The position numbers were made by a program, and so were the translations under genes. The notes under the pieces were generated by a model that was not told the origin of the DNA, ran no database searches, and saw only the letters and a program-made list of their open reading frames with translations. Of a stretch of DNA of 64,000 bases, positions 1-11,633 are shown one piece after another. Position 1 is the first letter of the stretch, and the number at the start of each line of letters is the position of its first letter. The DNA lies in the NCBI RefSeq assembly GCF_041381155.1, contig NC_091139.1, forward strand, positions 9,672,383-9,736,382, in the 5' to 3' direction. This stretch comes from Argopecten irradians (Eukaryota; Mollusca; Bivalvia; Pectinida; Pectinidae).

Positions 1-1240
1 AGGCTATTCTGGTACTGCTGTAACTGACAAGCGTCAAGGCTTACTTGGTACTTTATGTAATGACAATTGTAAAAAGGCAATTTATGGTAACTGCCTATAA
101 AGTACAAATGTAAGGGCTATTCTGGTTACTGCGCGTAATGACAAGTGTGAAAAGGCTTTTTCGGTACTGCCGTTAATTGACAAGTCGTAAAAAGGGTATT
201 CTTGGTACTGATGTAATGACAAGTATGTAAGGCTATTCTTGGTACTGTTATAATGACATGTGTAAAGGCTATTCTGGTTACTTGGCTTGTAATGGACAAG
301 TGTAAAGGGCTATGTCTGGTTACTGTTCATATATGACAATTTAAAGATATTTGGTACTGTATATAAATTGGAAAATTTTAAGAATATTCTGGTACTTGCT
401 GTAATGACAAGTGAAAATGCGTATTCTGGTACTGTTATAATGACAAGTGTTAAGCTATTCTGGTACTGTTTATAATGACAAGTTGTAAAGCTATTTAGGT
501 ATACTGCTTGTAATGACAATTGTCAAGGCTATTCTGCTACTGCTGTAATGACAAGTGTAAGGTCTATTCTCTTGAACTACTGTAATGGACAAGTGTATAG
601 GCTTAATCTGTTACTGTTATAAATGAACAAGTCGAAAATGCTATTCTGGTACTGCTGTAATTGAGACAATGTTATAAAGGATGCTATTTCTGTTACTGTT
701 ATAGATGACAAGTGTAAAGGCTTATTCTAGTTACTGACTGTAAAGACAAGTGTAAATGCTAATTCTGGTTATGATGTAATGACATGGTTGTAAAATCTGA
801 TTCTGGTACTGCTGAAATGACAAAGTGTAAAGTGCTATTCTGGTACTGCTGTAATGACAAGCGTACAGTGCTACTCTGGTACTGAAAGTAATGACAAGTG
901 TAAATGGCAATTCTGGTACTGCTGCTGTAATGAACAAGTGTTAAAGGCTATTCTGGTACTGTTTGTTAATGACAAATGTTAAAGGCTATTCTGGTACTGG
1001 CTGTAAGTGACAAGTGTAAAGGGCTATTACTGGTACTGCTGTAATGACAAGTGTAAAAGGCTATTCTGGTACTGCTGTTTAAATGACAAGTTGTAAAGGA
1101 GCTATTCTAGGTACTGATATACTGCGACAAGAGTTAGGGCTATACCTGGTACATGAATGTAATGACAAATTGTTACAAGCTTATTATGGTACATGGCTGG
1201 TAATGAACAAGATGTAAATACTAAACTGGTTAATGCTTCT
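1..1240. repeat. Degenerate ~35-bp tandem array at the window's left edge
   Basis: About 35 imperfect units resembling ggctattctggtactgctg followed by taatgacaagtgtaaa. Most units differ by one- or two-base insertions or deletions, more than is seen in any other array of the window. The array is cut by the window edge, so its full size is unknown. No gene is recognised in it; the short reading frames are products of the repeat. The indel pattern may be real decay or poor consensus sequence. Confidence 0.9.
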
Positions 1241-2245
1241 TACATGAAAAATTGGTAAAAGAAGCTAATGAAAAAACCCCTAATGTATAGTACTGGTATC
1301 TCTTAAGTCAGTGTCCAATCTGCCATCATTCCTTAAACATTACTGTTAGCTCCCATTTCTATGGGTCTTACATACTAACTTATTCATTAGTATCTACAAA
1401 GATACGAGTAATGTGTTTTGGTATAACTGAACATGTGAACACTGAATGTATGTGATAAATAAACAGTAACATTTGAGAAAATGTATTCTTATACAATTTA
1501 CAATGAAACGAGCTGATCTTCACATATTAGCTGTTATGGATCTTTTTTATATGATACTATAGATATCAGTTTTCACAATGAAAAAAAAAATTATACCCAT
1601 TTCTCTTAATTTGATTGGAACGCATTGTGTTTGTTGCTAGATCACCATTTTGGGACTGATGATATACTTTGAGCCCTTATCTTAATGGCTGAGCTTAACA
1701 ACTGGATCACCATATTCAATGTAGTAGAGTACAGACAACTAAATTGACACGTCACTATCGAACTTGAATCATATTCAAACATAAAAATAAAGGGGCAGCC
1801 TAGTTAAATTCACACATGTGTTCGCTCATGAAAGTTGGCTTGGTGGTGGATTGGCCGTAGAAGGCCTATTAAACAGTCAAGATCGATGTATGGAACCAAT
1901 TTCGACCCAGACATGATATTCCAGAAAGACATTGATGATGTTTATCAGAAGTAGTAGAATGTTCTCCACTTAGACTCCATCTATTGAAAAACGATAGTGG
2001 CTGCATATTGAAACTCTTGGGACAGAAAAGTAAATTAATAAATGTAATAGTTGCAACACATTTTATACATACTAAACACTAATATACTAGTATATCCCAT
2101 AGGAACCTTTAAGAGTGTGCAGTAAGTGTGTTTGTTAAAGCATGTTTTACTGTACATGAAAATGATTTGGACGACTCTTACAAACTGTTTTGTGCTTGTC
2201 AAGAAAGGATCTGATGTCTGAGTAATTTGATTGAGGTCACTATTC
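1241..2245. other. Intergenic stretch, nothing recognised
   Basis: AT-rich single-copy sequence. An AATAAA hexamer on the plus strand near 1455 could belong to a gene left of the window, but no coding sequence leads into it. Confidence 0.5.
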
Positions 2246-2433
2246 CGTCTTTTGCATATTACAGTTAGCTCCCTTGCGGGTAGGTATCGATTGTTGCGTC
2301 ATCATTTTGTGAGCGCAATTCACGTCGTTTTCTCCAAAACGTATGATGTTGCGCACAGCAAACACATGACGTCACAATCAATACCTACCCGCAAGTGCAG
2401 ATAACTCTGTAATATGCAAATTCTAAATAGTAA
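2246..2433. mobile_element. Small TIR element (MITE-like), family A, copy 1
   Basis: About 185 bp with inverted ends. The left end reads ttgcatattacagttagctc then ccttgcgggtaggtat; the right end is its near reverse complement, ending in ctctgtaatatgcaaa. A second copy lies at 18033-18220 and an end-like fragment near 62848-62895. There is no reading frame, so it is non-autonomous. The superfamily was not determined because target duplications are unclear. Confidence 0.75.
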
Positions 2434-3174
2434 GGTACCCGGTACATGGCCAGGTGAGTTAAAACCAAATGAACTAAGAACACTTCTGTCAATCTACCAG
2501 TATCAATCAATCAACCAACCAAACAACGATTAGATTTAATTTTTATTATTACGATACCATGTACATATAATACAAAAAACAACTGATATCAATCAGAAAT
2601 AACTTAGCTCTCCGTGATTGACAATGAGAATATCTCGAGTTCAGAGCTTTAACCTTTGTGATTCAGTCCTTAAGAAAGGCAAACCTATCCTTGTATCCAG
2701 ATAAATGATCTTTAGCACTTATGTGTAGATGTATGAACTCTTGTTTTCTTCTGTTTTATATTCCAAAGCAACCTCATGATGACGTTTAAGGAAATCACTT
2801 ATTTATATTCAAAGTCTTAATCATTTTTCTTAGTGTGGAAATAATTTACTTGGTCAATAATAATAGAAAGATGGTTATCAATTCCATCCATTCAGTATCA
2901 TGATCTGAAGACGAGGTTTACGACATCATGAACACATAATGATGATGCTTCTCTCAATCATCGACAAAATTTAATCTCTTATTCAGCACTTAACAAAGCT
3001 TAATATCTTATACTACAAACTTCAGTTTGATTGCTGCATTCCATATCTGCTTTACAGTAGAACTATCAGATCAAATTCTTTTCAACCTTTTCATAGTCTC
3101 CATAAAGTCACGATCTTATAATCAGTCGAACAGTAGACTTATTTTTTTAACCGTTTAGTATCCTCACTCTATCT
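2434..3174 (-). other. Probable EIF2S1 3' UTR and downstream flank
   Basis: This region directly follows the EIF2S1 stop codon on the minus strand. A TTTATT at 2542-2547 reads AATAAA on the minus strand and is a candidate poly(A) signal, giving a 3' UTR of about 630 nt. No other feature was seen. The transcript end is inferred. Confidence 0.4.
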
Positions 3175-6100
3175 TCATTCCTCTCCGTCGTCACCTTCCT
3201 TTGTCTGACCCTCCTCCTCTATATCATCAGCCACACCCATTCCTTCATCCTCCTCCTCACTATCCTCGTCGCCACTAACTTCGCGATTCTCATCCTCCAA
3301 CTGCTGTAGTTTCTTGGCCAACTCTTGCTCCTCAATGTCTGACACCACACGGGGCTGAAGAACAAATTTAATCTTGTGTTACTGTGACAACTAAATCTTC
3401 GAGAAAAGAGGACAAAAGTTGAAGTCGGCGTAGATGGGAGATTTCAATTATTGAAAAAATGGATAAATAGATATTTTCCAAAAGAAATAAAATTTGGGGA
3501 CAGAGGATAAAGTACTGAACTCTGTAGCAATACTGAACACTCTATTTGTGAAGGATAAATGAATGCAATGTAAAAATAACTTTTTTGAGGTGTGTTAATT
3601 TTGCATTTTATGTATAAAAACAGTTACATTGATTTACTTCATAATAGAACACTACTTGTATTTGAAACATTCTCTAGACAATCAAATTTTGTGAATTCTG
3701 ATTGCAGGAGAAATAAAAAAAAAACAAGAGGCCCATGGGCCTTAACGGTCACCTGAGTTAGAATATATAATGAAACAAATAATAAAACAAATGAAAGACA
3801 TAAAAACACTATATGCTCTATTGCTGGGCCTTGAAGTTGGTCAGTGATTTATAAATTTGACCTTTTTAGACTATGAAGAGTATTTGCTTCCATCAAACCT
3901 GTGAACTTAGAGAGAGGTATTTTTTGAAATTTTAATCAATTTGACCCTGTTTGGTCCTGCCCCTCTGGTCCCCCAGGGGGTCATCGAGGACGGATATGGA
4001 TGTTAAAATGCTATATCTTAGGCTAATAATTCTAATCCAGTTTGACTAATTTCCTACGAAAATTGGGCAAATAATGTTCACAAATATGTTTTTCCTATAT
4101 AAACTAAAGCAAACTTGACCCCTCCCCAGGGGGTAACGTAAGACCCCAAGGTCATATAATTCACAGTTTTTATAAAACACCTGAAGACCTTTCCATCTAT
4201 AATTAATTGATTCTACTATATCCAGAATTTTAGAAGATTTTTGAAGTTTTAGCCTATTTGACCCTTTTTTTAGCCCCGCCCCTCTACCCCCCAGGGGGTC
4301 GGCCAGGACCAATGTGGATATGATATTAAAATGCTATCTCAGGCTAATAATTCTAACCAAGTTTGACTCATTTCCTATGAAAATTCAGCAAAAAATGCTC
4401 ATTAATGTGTTTTTCCTATATAAACTACAGTAAACTTGACCCCCTCCCCAAGGGGAAACAGGAGATCCCAGGGTCATATAATTTACAATTTTTATAAACA
4501 AACTTTAAGACCTTTTCATCTATAAAGTGTATTTGATTATACCATTTCCAGAATTTTAAAAGAATATTTTTGAAGTTTTAGCCTATTTGACCTTTTTTGG
4601 CCCCGCCCCTCTGCCCCCAGGGGGTCGGCCTGGACCAATATGGATATGATATTAAAATGCTATCTCAGTCTAATAATTCTAACAAAGTTTGACTCGTTTC
4701 AAATGAAAATTGAGCAAAAAATGCTCATAAATGTGTTTTCCCCATATAAAGTATAGTAAACTTGACCCCCTCCCCAGGGGGAAATGTGAGACCTCAGGGT
4801 CATATAATTCACAATTTTTGTAAAGGACCTTAAGACCTTTCTATTTATGAAAAGTATTTGTTTTTCTACCATTTCCAGAATTTCAGAAGAAGATTTTTGA
4901 AGTTTTAGCCTATTTGACCCCTTTTGACCCCGCCCTTAAGGCCCTGGGGGTCAGTCATAGAAAAATTTGTTAATAGGATTAAATGGCCATCTCATACTGA
5001 TAATTCTGACAACATTTGACTCATTTCCTATTTCAAATGACCAAATAATGCGCAAAAAAGTGTTTTCTCAATATAAAGTATAGTAAACTTAACCCCCTCC
5101 CCAGGGGAAACTAGAGACCCCAGGGTTATATAATTCACAATTTTTGTAAAGGACCTTAAGACCTTTCTATCTATGAAGAGTATTTGATTCTACCACATCT
5201 GTGAGTAGAGAAGAAGATTTTTGAAATTTTACTCAATTTTACCCCTTTTGGCCCCTCCCACAGCCCCCTGGGGGGTGGGGACCATATAATTCACAATTTT
5301 GATTGGCCTTATGCCTTAGAAGGTTTGTGCAAAATTTCATTGAAATTGCTTCAGCAGTTTTGGAGAAGAAGTCGAAAATGTAAATTGTTTACGGACATAC
5401 GACGCACGACGGACGACGGACGACGCACGACGCACGACGACGGACAAAAGGCGATTAGAATAGGTCACTTGAGACTTCGTCTCAGGTGACCTAAAAATCA
5501 TACAAAAAAAATTTTGTTTACCGTAATGGAACTTTTACCTGTTTCTGTACATTAAATACACTGAAGCTATTACCTGTTTCTGTACATTAAATAACACTGA
5601 AGCTATTGCCTGTTTCTGTACATTAAATACACTGAAGCTATTACCTGTTTCTGTACATTAAATACACTGAAGCTATTACCTGCTTCTGTACATTAAATAC
5701 ACTGAAGCTATAACCTGCTTCTGTACATTAAATACACTGAAGCTATTACCTATTTCTGTACATTAAATACACTGAAGCTATTACCTATTTCTGTACACTA
5801 AATACACTGAAGCTATTACCTGTTTCTGTACATTAAATACCTTTTCTGTAGCTAATTACCTGAAGCTATTACTGTTTCTGTACATTAAATACACTGAAGC
5901 TATTGCCTGTTTCTGTACATTAAATACACTGAAGCTATTACCTGTTTCTGTACATTAAATACACTGAAGCTATTACCTGTTTCTGTACATTAAATACACT
6001 GAAGCTATTACCTGTTTCTGTACATTAAATACACTGAAGCTATTACCTGTTTCTGTACATTAAATACACTGAAGCTATTACCTGTTTCTGTACATTAAAT

Positions 6101-9100
6101 ACACCTCCGGCTTCCTCTATGTTCTGTTTGATGGCGTCCAGAGCCTTGTTTAACATGGCTAGGCCATCTGTTCTTTCTAAGGTCTGTGTTGTCATTACAT
6201 ACAGAGGTGGGGCTATCAGGTTTATCTGAAATGTAAAACAGTTCCCTCAATCCTCCTTTCACAAGAAATTTTGGAGTCAGAGCAGTATCACACCAAAATT
6301 TCTGGAGAGTGAAGAGATCACAGAAGGATCATCAAGATTCAATCAAGTCCACCATAGAATGATCTATGTCAGACAAGGTAACGAAGGATCTTTTCTCGGC
6401 TGCTCTCTTCTTTTCACTCTTTCTATGATATATTGAATACACATAGGGAAACTTTACAGCTAGATTCCTTCAGAATTTTCTCAGAAATAGGGATAATAGC
6501 CTCAATTATCAAAATCCACCTTGACTGCCTATCGAACAATTGGTACACAAATACAATATTCACAATAAGGTTCCAGGAGAAACTATATACGTGAATGGCG
6601 AGAAATAATCCTTTTATACATTTGGGGAAATAGTAGTAACAAGAATTGCTAAGACGAACAACAGACGAAAGGCGATTTAAACAATGAAAATGTGAAAAAC
6701 ATCTGATTCTACATACACATGGAACAATATTTGACAAGAAATGGTAATTATCACTTGATACAATATAATATTAATCTGTAAATGACAAGCACCTTAATAG
6801 GCATGGCCTCAGTTGTCAGTTCAAGTCCTTTCTTTAATGCTCTCTTTACAGCATCTACTCCTTCGTAATTCGTACAGGCAACTTCCAAATCTGAAACACA
6901 AGATACAGGTATTGTATGACCTATAACGTCATAGATACTGAGTGATTTTAAAACCAAGAAAACAAGATGATAGCTAGATGGCGACTTGAACAGTAGACTA
7001 TTTATTTCCTCGATGAAGGCTATGTAGCTGAAAATTGGGAGCAGAAGCGGTTAATGTTATGAATACATGTATTGTAAGTTATGTTCTCTTTGGAACACTT
7101 ATGAGAAGTTATATAATTCTGATGAATTTTTTGATACATTAACATTTTTGCTTCATTCGAAAGCTTCTATAGTAATAATCAATACATACCTGCTCGTATT
7201 TTTACTGCCTGTGGAGTTAGTCTCCGCCGAATATTCTCCAGCAAAACACTTTTTGTATTTTCATCAACGTCACACTCATCCAATATTTCTGGATTTCTGA
7301 AATTGTAATGGAAGGTGAGATTACTAGATTTTTATAAACATCAAAAAGTAATTTTCCAGAAGGGAAGTTTCTCGGCAGACAGAGCTCTCAAGATCAAGTT
7401 TGATATACCATGTCAATGATTGAACAGTCCACACTTAAAAATATGACCAGTGTTAGTAAGTTAGCTAATAAGGCTATAATGTTTAATTACCAGCAAGGGT
7501 CATGGTCATTTAAGGACGGCCTCCATTGTATATGATGTGTCACAGTAACTGTTTGAGTTATGGGAGGCTGTGGTATATTTGTGTTGTATCTTAAAGCTAA
7601 GAGAGATCAAAAGGAACTTTACACCCTCCATTGATGGATATATTGGTAAGTTTATTGGGTCAAATAGTGTTTTCTCTTTGATTAAACTTACGTTACAGCA
7701 TGTTTGAATGCTTCAAATGATGATCCTGGCTTTTTGTATTTGTCGTCAAAGTACCAAGCTGTCTTTCTATAAAGCTCTTCAAGCTCTGCTTCAGTCTCAT
7801 ACTCGAGTAACTCGCCCACATGGCGAAGTATGCTATTTACCTAAAGAAATGTACAAAAAAAAAAAGAATTAGTTACAAAGTTTCTCTGCATGAAAATTGA
7901 GTCTTGTAAATACTCAGCTTTATGATATCTTTGATATCAAGCCCATTTTAATTGAAAAGAAATGTGATGAAGGAGAACTCTAGTACAAGAAAATTTCAAC
8001 AAGAGATCCAAAGAATTGTTACTATCGTGTTGGTCTAACTGTTGACGATGACAGTGACGTACTCGCCCCACAACTTGCGCAATACCTATTGCATACTGGT
8101 TACAATATAATGCTAAACGCGAGTTGATTGGTTGGTGGGCTTGGCTTAATATTGTGTGATATGTGTGACCCATGTGTGATAGATCTATCCTGAACTCATC
8201 GGGTATTACCGTACTCTTAAGAACTAGATCTATCCTGAACTCATCATGTATCACCGTATTCATAAGAACTGCAGGATATGTCCATACTTTCTATTCCCAG
8301 CAGTTTTTACAACAGATGTTTCTTCAAAGAAAGCCCTGGCATTAAATGCCATAACGCGGTTTTCATGAGCTGTTGTCCCGTGTTTCAGCCAGGGTAGACT
8401 GGATAACTTTTCGCGTCATCGCTAGCATAATTCACGGTAATGTACAGTAGGGAATATGTGCGCCACAAATGTTAATTCAAGAACAACGTAATGGCGGTAA
8501 GTTTACCTCTGTTCGTTTCTTTATCAATCAACTTTTTAAATATCAATGCCATCTAAAGTACTTTTATTCACTCCAAATTTATCGGCTGTTAATGGATTTC
8601 TTACAGAATGTGCAGTTTTTTCAAACATTCAAGGACAAACATCGTACGCTCATAGATCTAACGTTGTTATCGTTAGGACTTCTACGTGGAAATGCAGCAA
8701 ATTGCCTCTAAATTCTAATATGGCCGATGGAACCGTTTGTGGCGTACCAACATTTCTCTCCAACGGGTCATTATTTGATGACTGTTTATTCCATAAACTT
8801 AAGACTTTGTTGGTAATTTTACTTGGGTTCCGATGAACAGGTGACTGGGTCAATTGTCCCCCGTGCAGTCACATTCTTTATAATCTTGTGATAACCTAGG
8901 CTCCTCTCGTAACATCAGTTTTTTATTTACTAATCTCATGAAAAAAGATAATCCTTTAGTTTATAATGAAGATCAAGTATTTCACGACGAAGTTTCCTGG
9001 CCGTCTGTACCCTGTTAGCATAAGATCTTCTACACACATTTTTCTTAGCAGGCACAGGCATATTGCCTTTCAAGTCAGATAAACTCCGCCGACTCATTTT

Positions 9101-10406
9101 ATCGCCTGACATGGGGTAGGCTATCTAAACTCTGCCCCTCCAGACGATCGACAGAACCACTTGATCAGTTAATCCATCTGTCGCTCAACATACCGAGGTG
9201 TTACATCATTTATTTTGATCGACATGACAGTAATGGATCCCCGAGGAACAGATGGATGGAGGGATGATGTTGAGATAAGACAGAAAGGCCAAAAAACAAG
9301 AGCTGTTTGGGAACAGCAAATGAAGCACGCCTCTTGACTTGCAACAAAACTTTAACTGGGTCATTTCAGCCCCATTGGGCCTCTTGGCATTATCAAAATC
9401 CAGCTTTCTCCTCCCTTAAATGATTGTCCAGTGCTAATTCAAGCCAGTGTGATTCCATAAGCCACCCCTCCCTCTCTCACTCTTTGAGAGGTAAGCCAAA
9501 AAGCAATATGAATTGCCCATCAACTGATGATGGAGGACTAAAAATATTACAACTTTTTAATTTGACTACACAAAATCTTTGATTATCAATTTATTTACAA
9601 TCAAGTTATACTCACTGTCTTTGCCTTTGCAAACTTTTCTTCACATTTAGCAACTTCTTCTTGAGACACTCGTCGCTTGGAAAGATCAATATAACCTGAC
9701 AACAAAGACCAATGGTGATTAGACTTTGACCACATAATACTGAGATTTCATGTGATTTCATCAGTTTGTTCAGTGATGAAATAATGAATATACATTGTAC
9801 TAGCTTCTCTGTTAGTTTTATACACTGCAGGTACATAATTATTATCATATCACTTAACATTTGAAAAATGAAAATGAATATTCAGAAATGCAAAGTGTAT
9901 GCATATGTATAAACAAATAAACCAAAGAAAAGAACGAGACCAAATTTTCGTAACAAAAGTGCACACTTAAGTCATTTTTTTTTTATTTAAGTTTGTTTTG
10001 AGAAATCATGGCCATGTCTTTAACAGCATTGTCAGTTCTGAATATACACAAAATTCCTATTTTATCAGTTTCATGAATAACGAAAAAAAAAAATCTAGTA
10101 CTTAAAACGTATCATTTAATGATCAATCTCCTGAAACTTCCGTAAAAAAAAATCCTAGTGTCATATACCTTTATCTTTATCCACTCTGATCACAACGACA
10201 CATTCACTTCTACCAACACGTATGAGCTTGTTGATAGAACGTATACGTCTTCTAGACAATTCACTGAGCAAAATCATGCCTTCAATGTTGTTATATTCCA
10301 GTAGATGTACATATGCTCCCATTTCTGCGATAGACTGGACATTGACCATTACAACATCCTCCATCTCAGGGTACTTGTTAGCGTAAAAGCGACAAGTCAG
10401 CACCAT
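3175..10406 (-). CDS. EIF2S1: Eukaryotic translation initiation factor 2 subunit alpha (eIF2-alpha)
   Basis: Seven coding exons on the minus strand: 10406-10169, 9695-9616, 7840-7692, 7296-7190, 6890-6793, 6225-6082 and 3354-3175 (stop TGA 3177-3175). They total 996 nt, 331 residues (human protein 315), with all junctions GT-AG and in phase. eIF2 carries initiator Met-tRNA to the 40S ribosome; the alpha subunit is its regulatory switch. Exon 1 holds the S1/OB-fold start and the loop [10 protein letters not shown], whose Ser51 (counting Met) is the residue phosphorylated by stress kinases such as PERK, GCN2 and PKR. Later exons give the helical domain ([21 protein letters not shown]) and the alpha/beta C-terminal domain ([17 protein letters not shown]). 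The last exon encodes a Glu/Asp-rich tail longer than in human. The start fits the conserved N-terminus. A pyrimidine tract plus CAG just upstream (exon edge about 10450) suggests a 5' UTR intron. The exon 6 donor is embedded in a 35-bp minisatellite. Confidence 0.97.
3723..5496. mobile_element. Dispersed repeat element with internal ~300-bp tandem units (EIF2S1 intron 6)
   Basis: It begins acaagaggcccatgggcc with ggtcacctgag and ends gtctcaggtgacct, so the ends are inverted. Inside are about five diverged copies of a roughly 300-bp unit, each with a CCCC-AGGGGG palindromic core inside a 'tttgacccc...cccagggggtc' context. Near the right end is a run of short cgacggacgacg-type repeats. No protein is encoded. 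A related element with shorter internal units lies at 34671-35663. I know this terminal motif as very common in bivalve genomes, but I cannot assign a formal superfamily. Confidence 0.75.
5535..6105 (-). repeat. 35-bp minisatellite built from the EIF2S1 exon 6 / intron 6 boundary
   Basis: About 16 head-to-tail copies of a 35-bp unit. On the minus strand each unit carries the last 23 nt of exon 6 (coding VFNVQKQ) and the first 12 nt of intron 6, so each contains CAG|GTAATA. The copy at 6105-6071 is the functional junction; the others lie downstream in the intron. Most differ by 0-2 bases, and one hybrid unit sits near 5837-5875. Use of a decoy donor would add 35 nt and bring TAA into frame. 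Confidence 0.95.
7841..9615. other. EIF2S1 intron 2; possible dispersed repeat near 9296
   Basis: The largest EIF2S1 intron after intron 6. From about 9296 the phrase acaagagctgtttgggaaca resembles the opening of other bivalve dispersed repeats, but no clear end was found. Short frames on both strands around 7937-8853 have no recognisable protein content and no splice context. Confidence 0.35.
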
Positions 10407-11625
10407 TTTGACTGTCTATGTATTCCGGTTTTTATCACAAAAACTACAAACTGCAAAAAAAAAGAGATTCTCATATTGATTTTACATTTAATACATGGCT
10501 TCCTTTAAAACTTAATTATCATCAGATAATCATAAATTAATATAAAAAAATATTAAAACTATTCTTAAAAACATTATAGTAGTAATGCAGTGATAACTAA
10601 TAAACACAGAAATATGATCTTCTACAATGTTCCACCAACTAAAAAATCCATGGAAGGTGGTTAGGGATTCTTGGGTTAGATCACGAGAAAAACAGGGGGA
10701 GTACGCAGTGTAAAGGAACGGGTTGGTGCGACTTGTCTGACAGAGCATGCTTAATTGGATCAGTCGACAGAGACATAATTTTTCATCTCATGATCTATCA
10801 ATTTTCAAGTTTTTTGTCAAATCAAATTTCAAGTTTTGTGTCAAAATGTAAACTGATGTGGTTGTGGTTAGAGTTCGTAGAGTTGTATTGCTGGAAAATA
10901 TTTTTTTATTACTTTTACAGTAGAATGTTAAAACTTTGATGTTTGATTATTTAACATGGTCCATGTAAAAGAACTCAATGTATGTTGATATGTAGTCAAT
11001 TAACACTCCGATTATTAGATCTGTCTGTTGAGCACTTGATCGTCCATATTGTCATTCCTAAGCGTTAGATCATCATTAAAAGGAAGCCCTGGCTGTTTTG
11101 TCCATTGACGCACAGGCAAATGTAAAATTGGTAACAACATATAGAGGTTATATTTCATACTTCTCCGGTTAATTGGCAAGAAAATATCTTACTACCTTTC
11201 ACAAAATCCAGATTCTGTCCATGTGTTCTGATGCAAGTTGTCGGAATATATATCTTACGAAACAAATTTTAAAACGAAATTGAATAAATAAATAATTTTC
11301 TTGTTGATATATTTTCGATGTAGTTCATGCATATGACGATTGGGTTATTACATTTAATTAACGTTAAAAATGAATTAAAGGTTGTTTGGCATACTCACTG
11401 GGTTTAGTTAGGAAATTAATATAAAGAATATTTTGAAAATTGCAACATCCCATTTCGCCGGTGCTACTTCCGGTCTAAACAGGAAGCGCGAAAAGATGAA
11501 TGACAGAATCCTTAGAAGGAGTTGTGTAGCTTTTTTTTTTGTTATAATTATACCTTAACAACGATGTGTGTAAGCATTGTGTAAAATGCCAACACCACAA
11601 ACTTGTTTTTCTTCCCATTTGAACT
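10407..11625. promoter_or_regulatory. Divergent EIF2S1 / CENPK upstream region
   Basis: The two start codons are 1.2 kb apart and head in opposite directions. At 11466-11473 there is an ACTTCCGG (ETS-type core), at 11481-11485 an AGGAA core on the other strand, and at 11486-11493 GCGCGAAA, whose complement TTTCGCGC matches the E2F consensus. E2F sites are typical of S-phase and mitotic genes such as kinetochore components. No TATA box is placed convincingly. Whether both genes start from this spot is inferred from layout only. Confidence 0.5.
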
Positions 11626-11633
11626 ATGGCTAG
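11586..11633 (+). other. Short upstream reading frame overlapping the CENPK start
   Basis: An ATG at 11586 opens a 15-codon frame (begins MPTPQTC) that ends at TAG 11631-11633, so it overlaps the CENPK ATG (11626) in another frame. A second tiny frame precedes it (ATG 11563, stop TAA at about 11583). If the mRNA begins upstream, ribosomes initiating here would bypass the CENPK start, so it could lower translation. The sequence shows the frame; the regulatory role is inference. Confidence 0.45.

Noticed and set aside
8469-8853. Overlapping frames on both strands in EIF2S1 intron 2
   Set aside because: No similarity recognised, mutually overlapping, no splice or promoter context.
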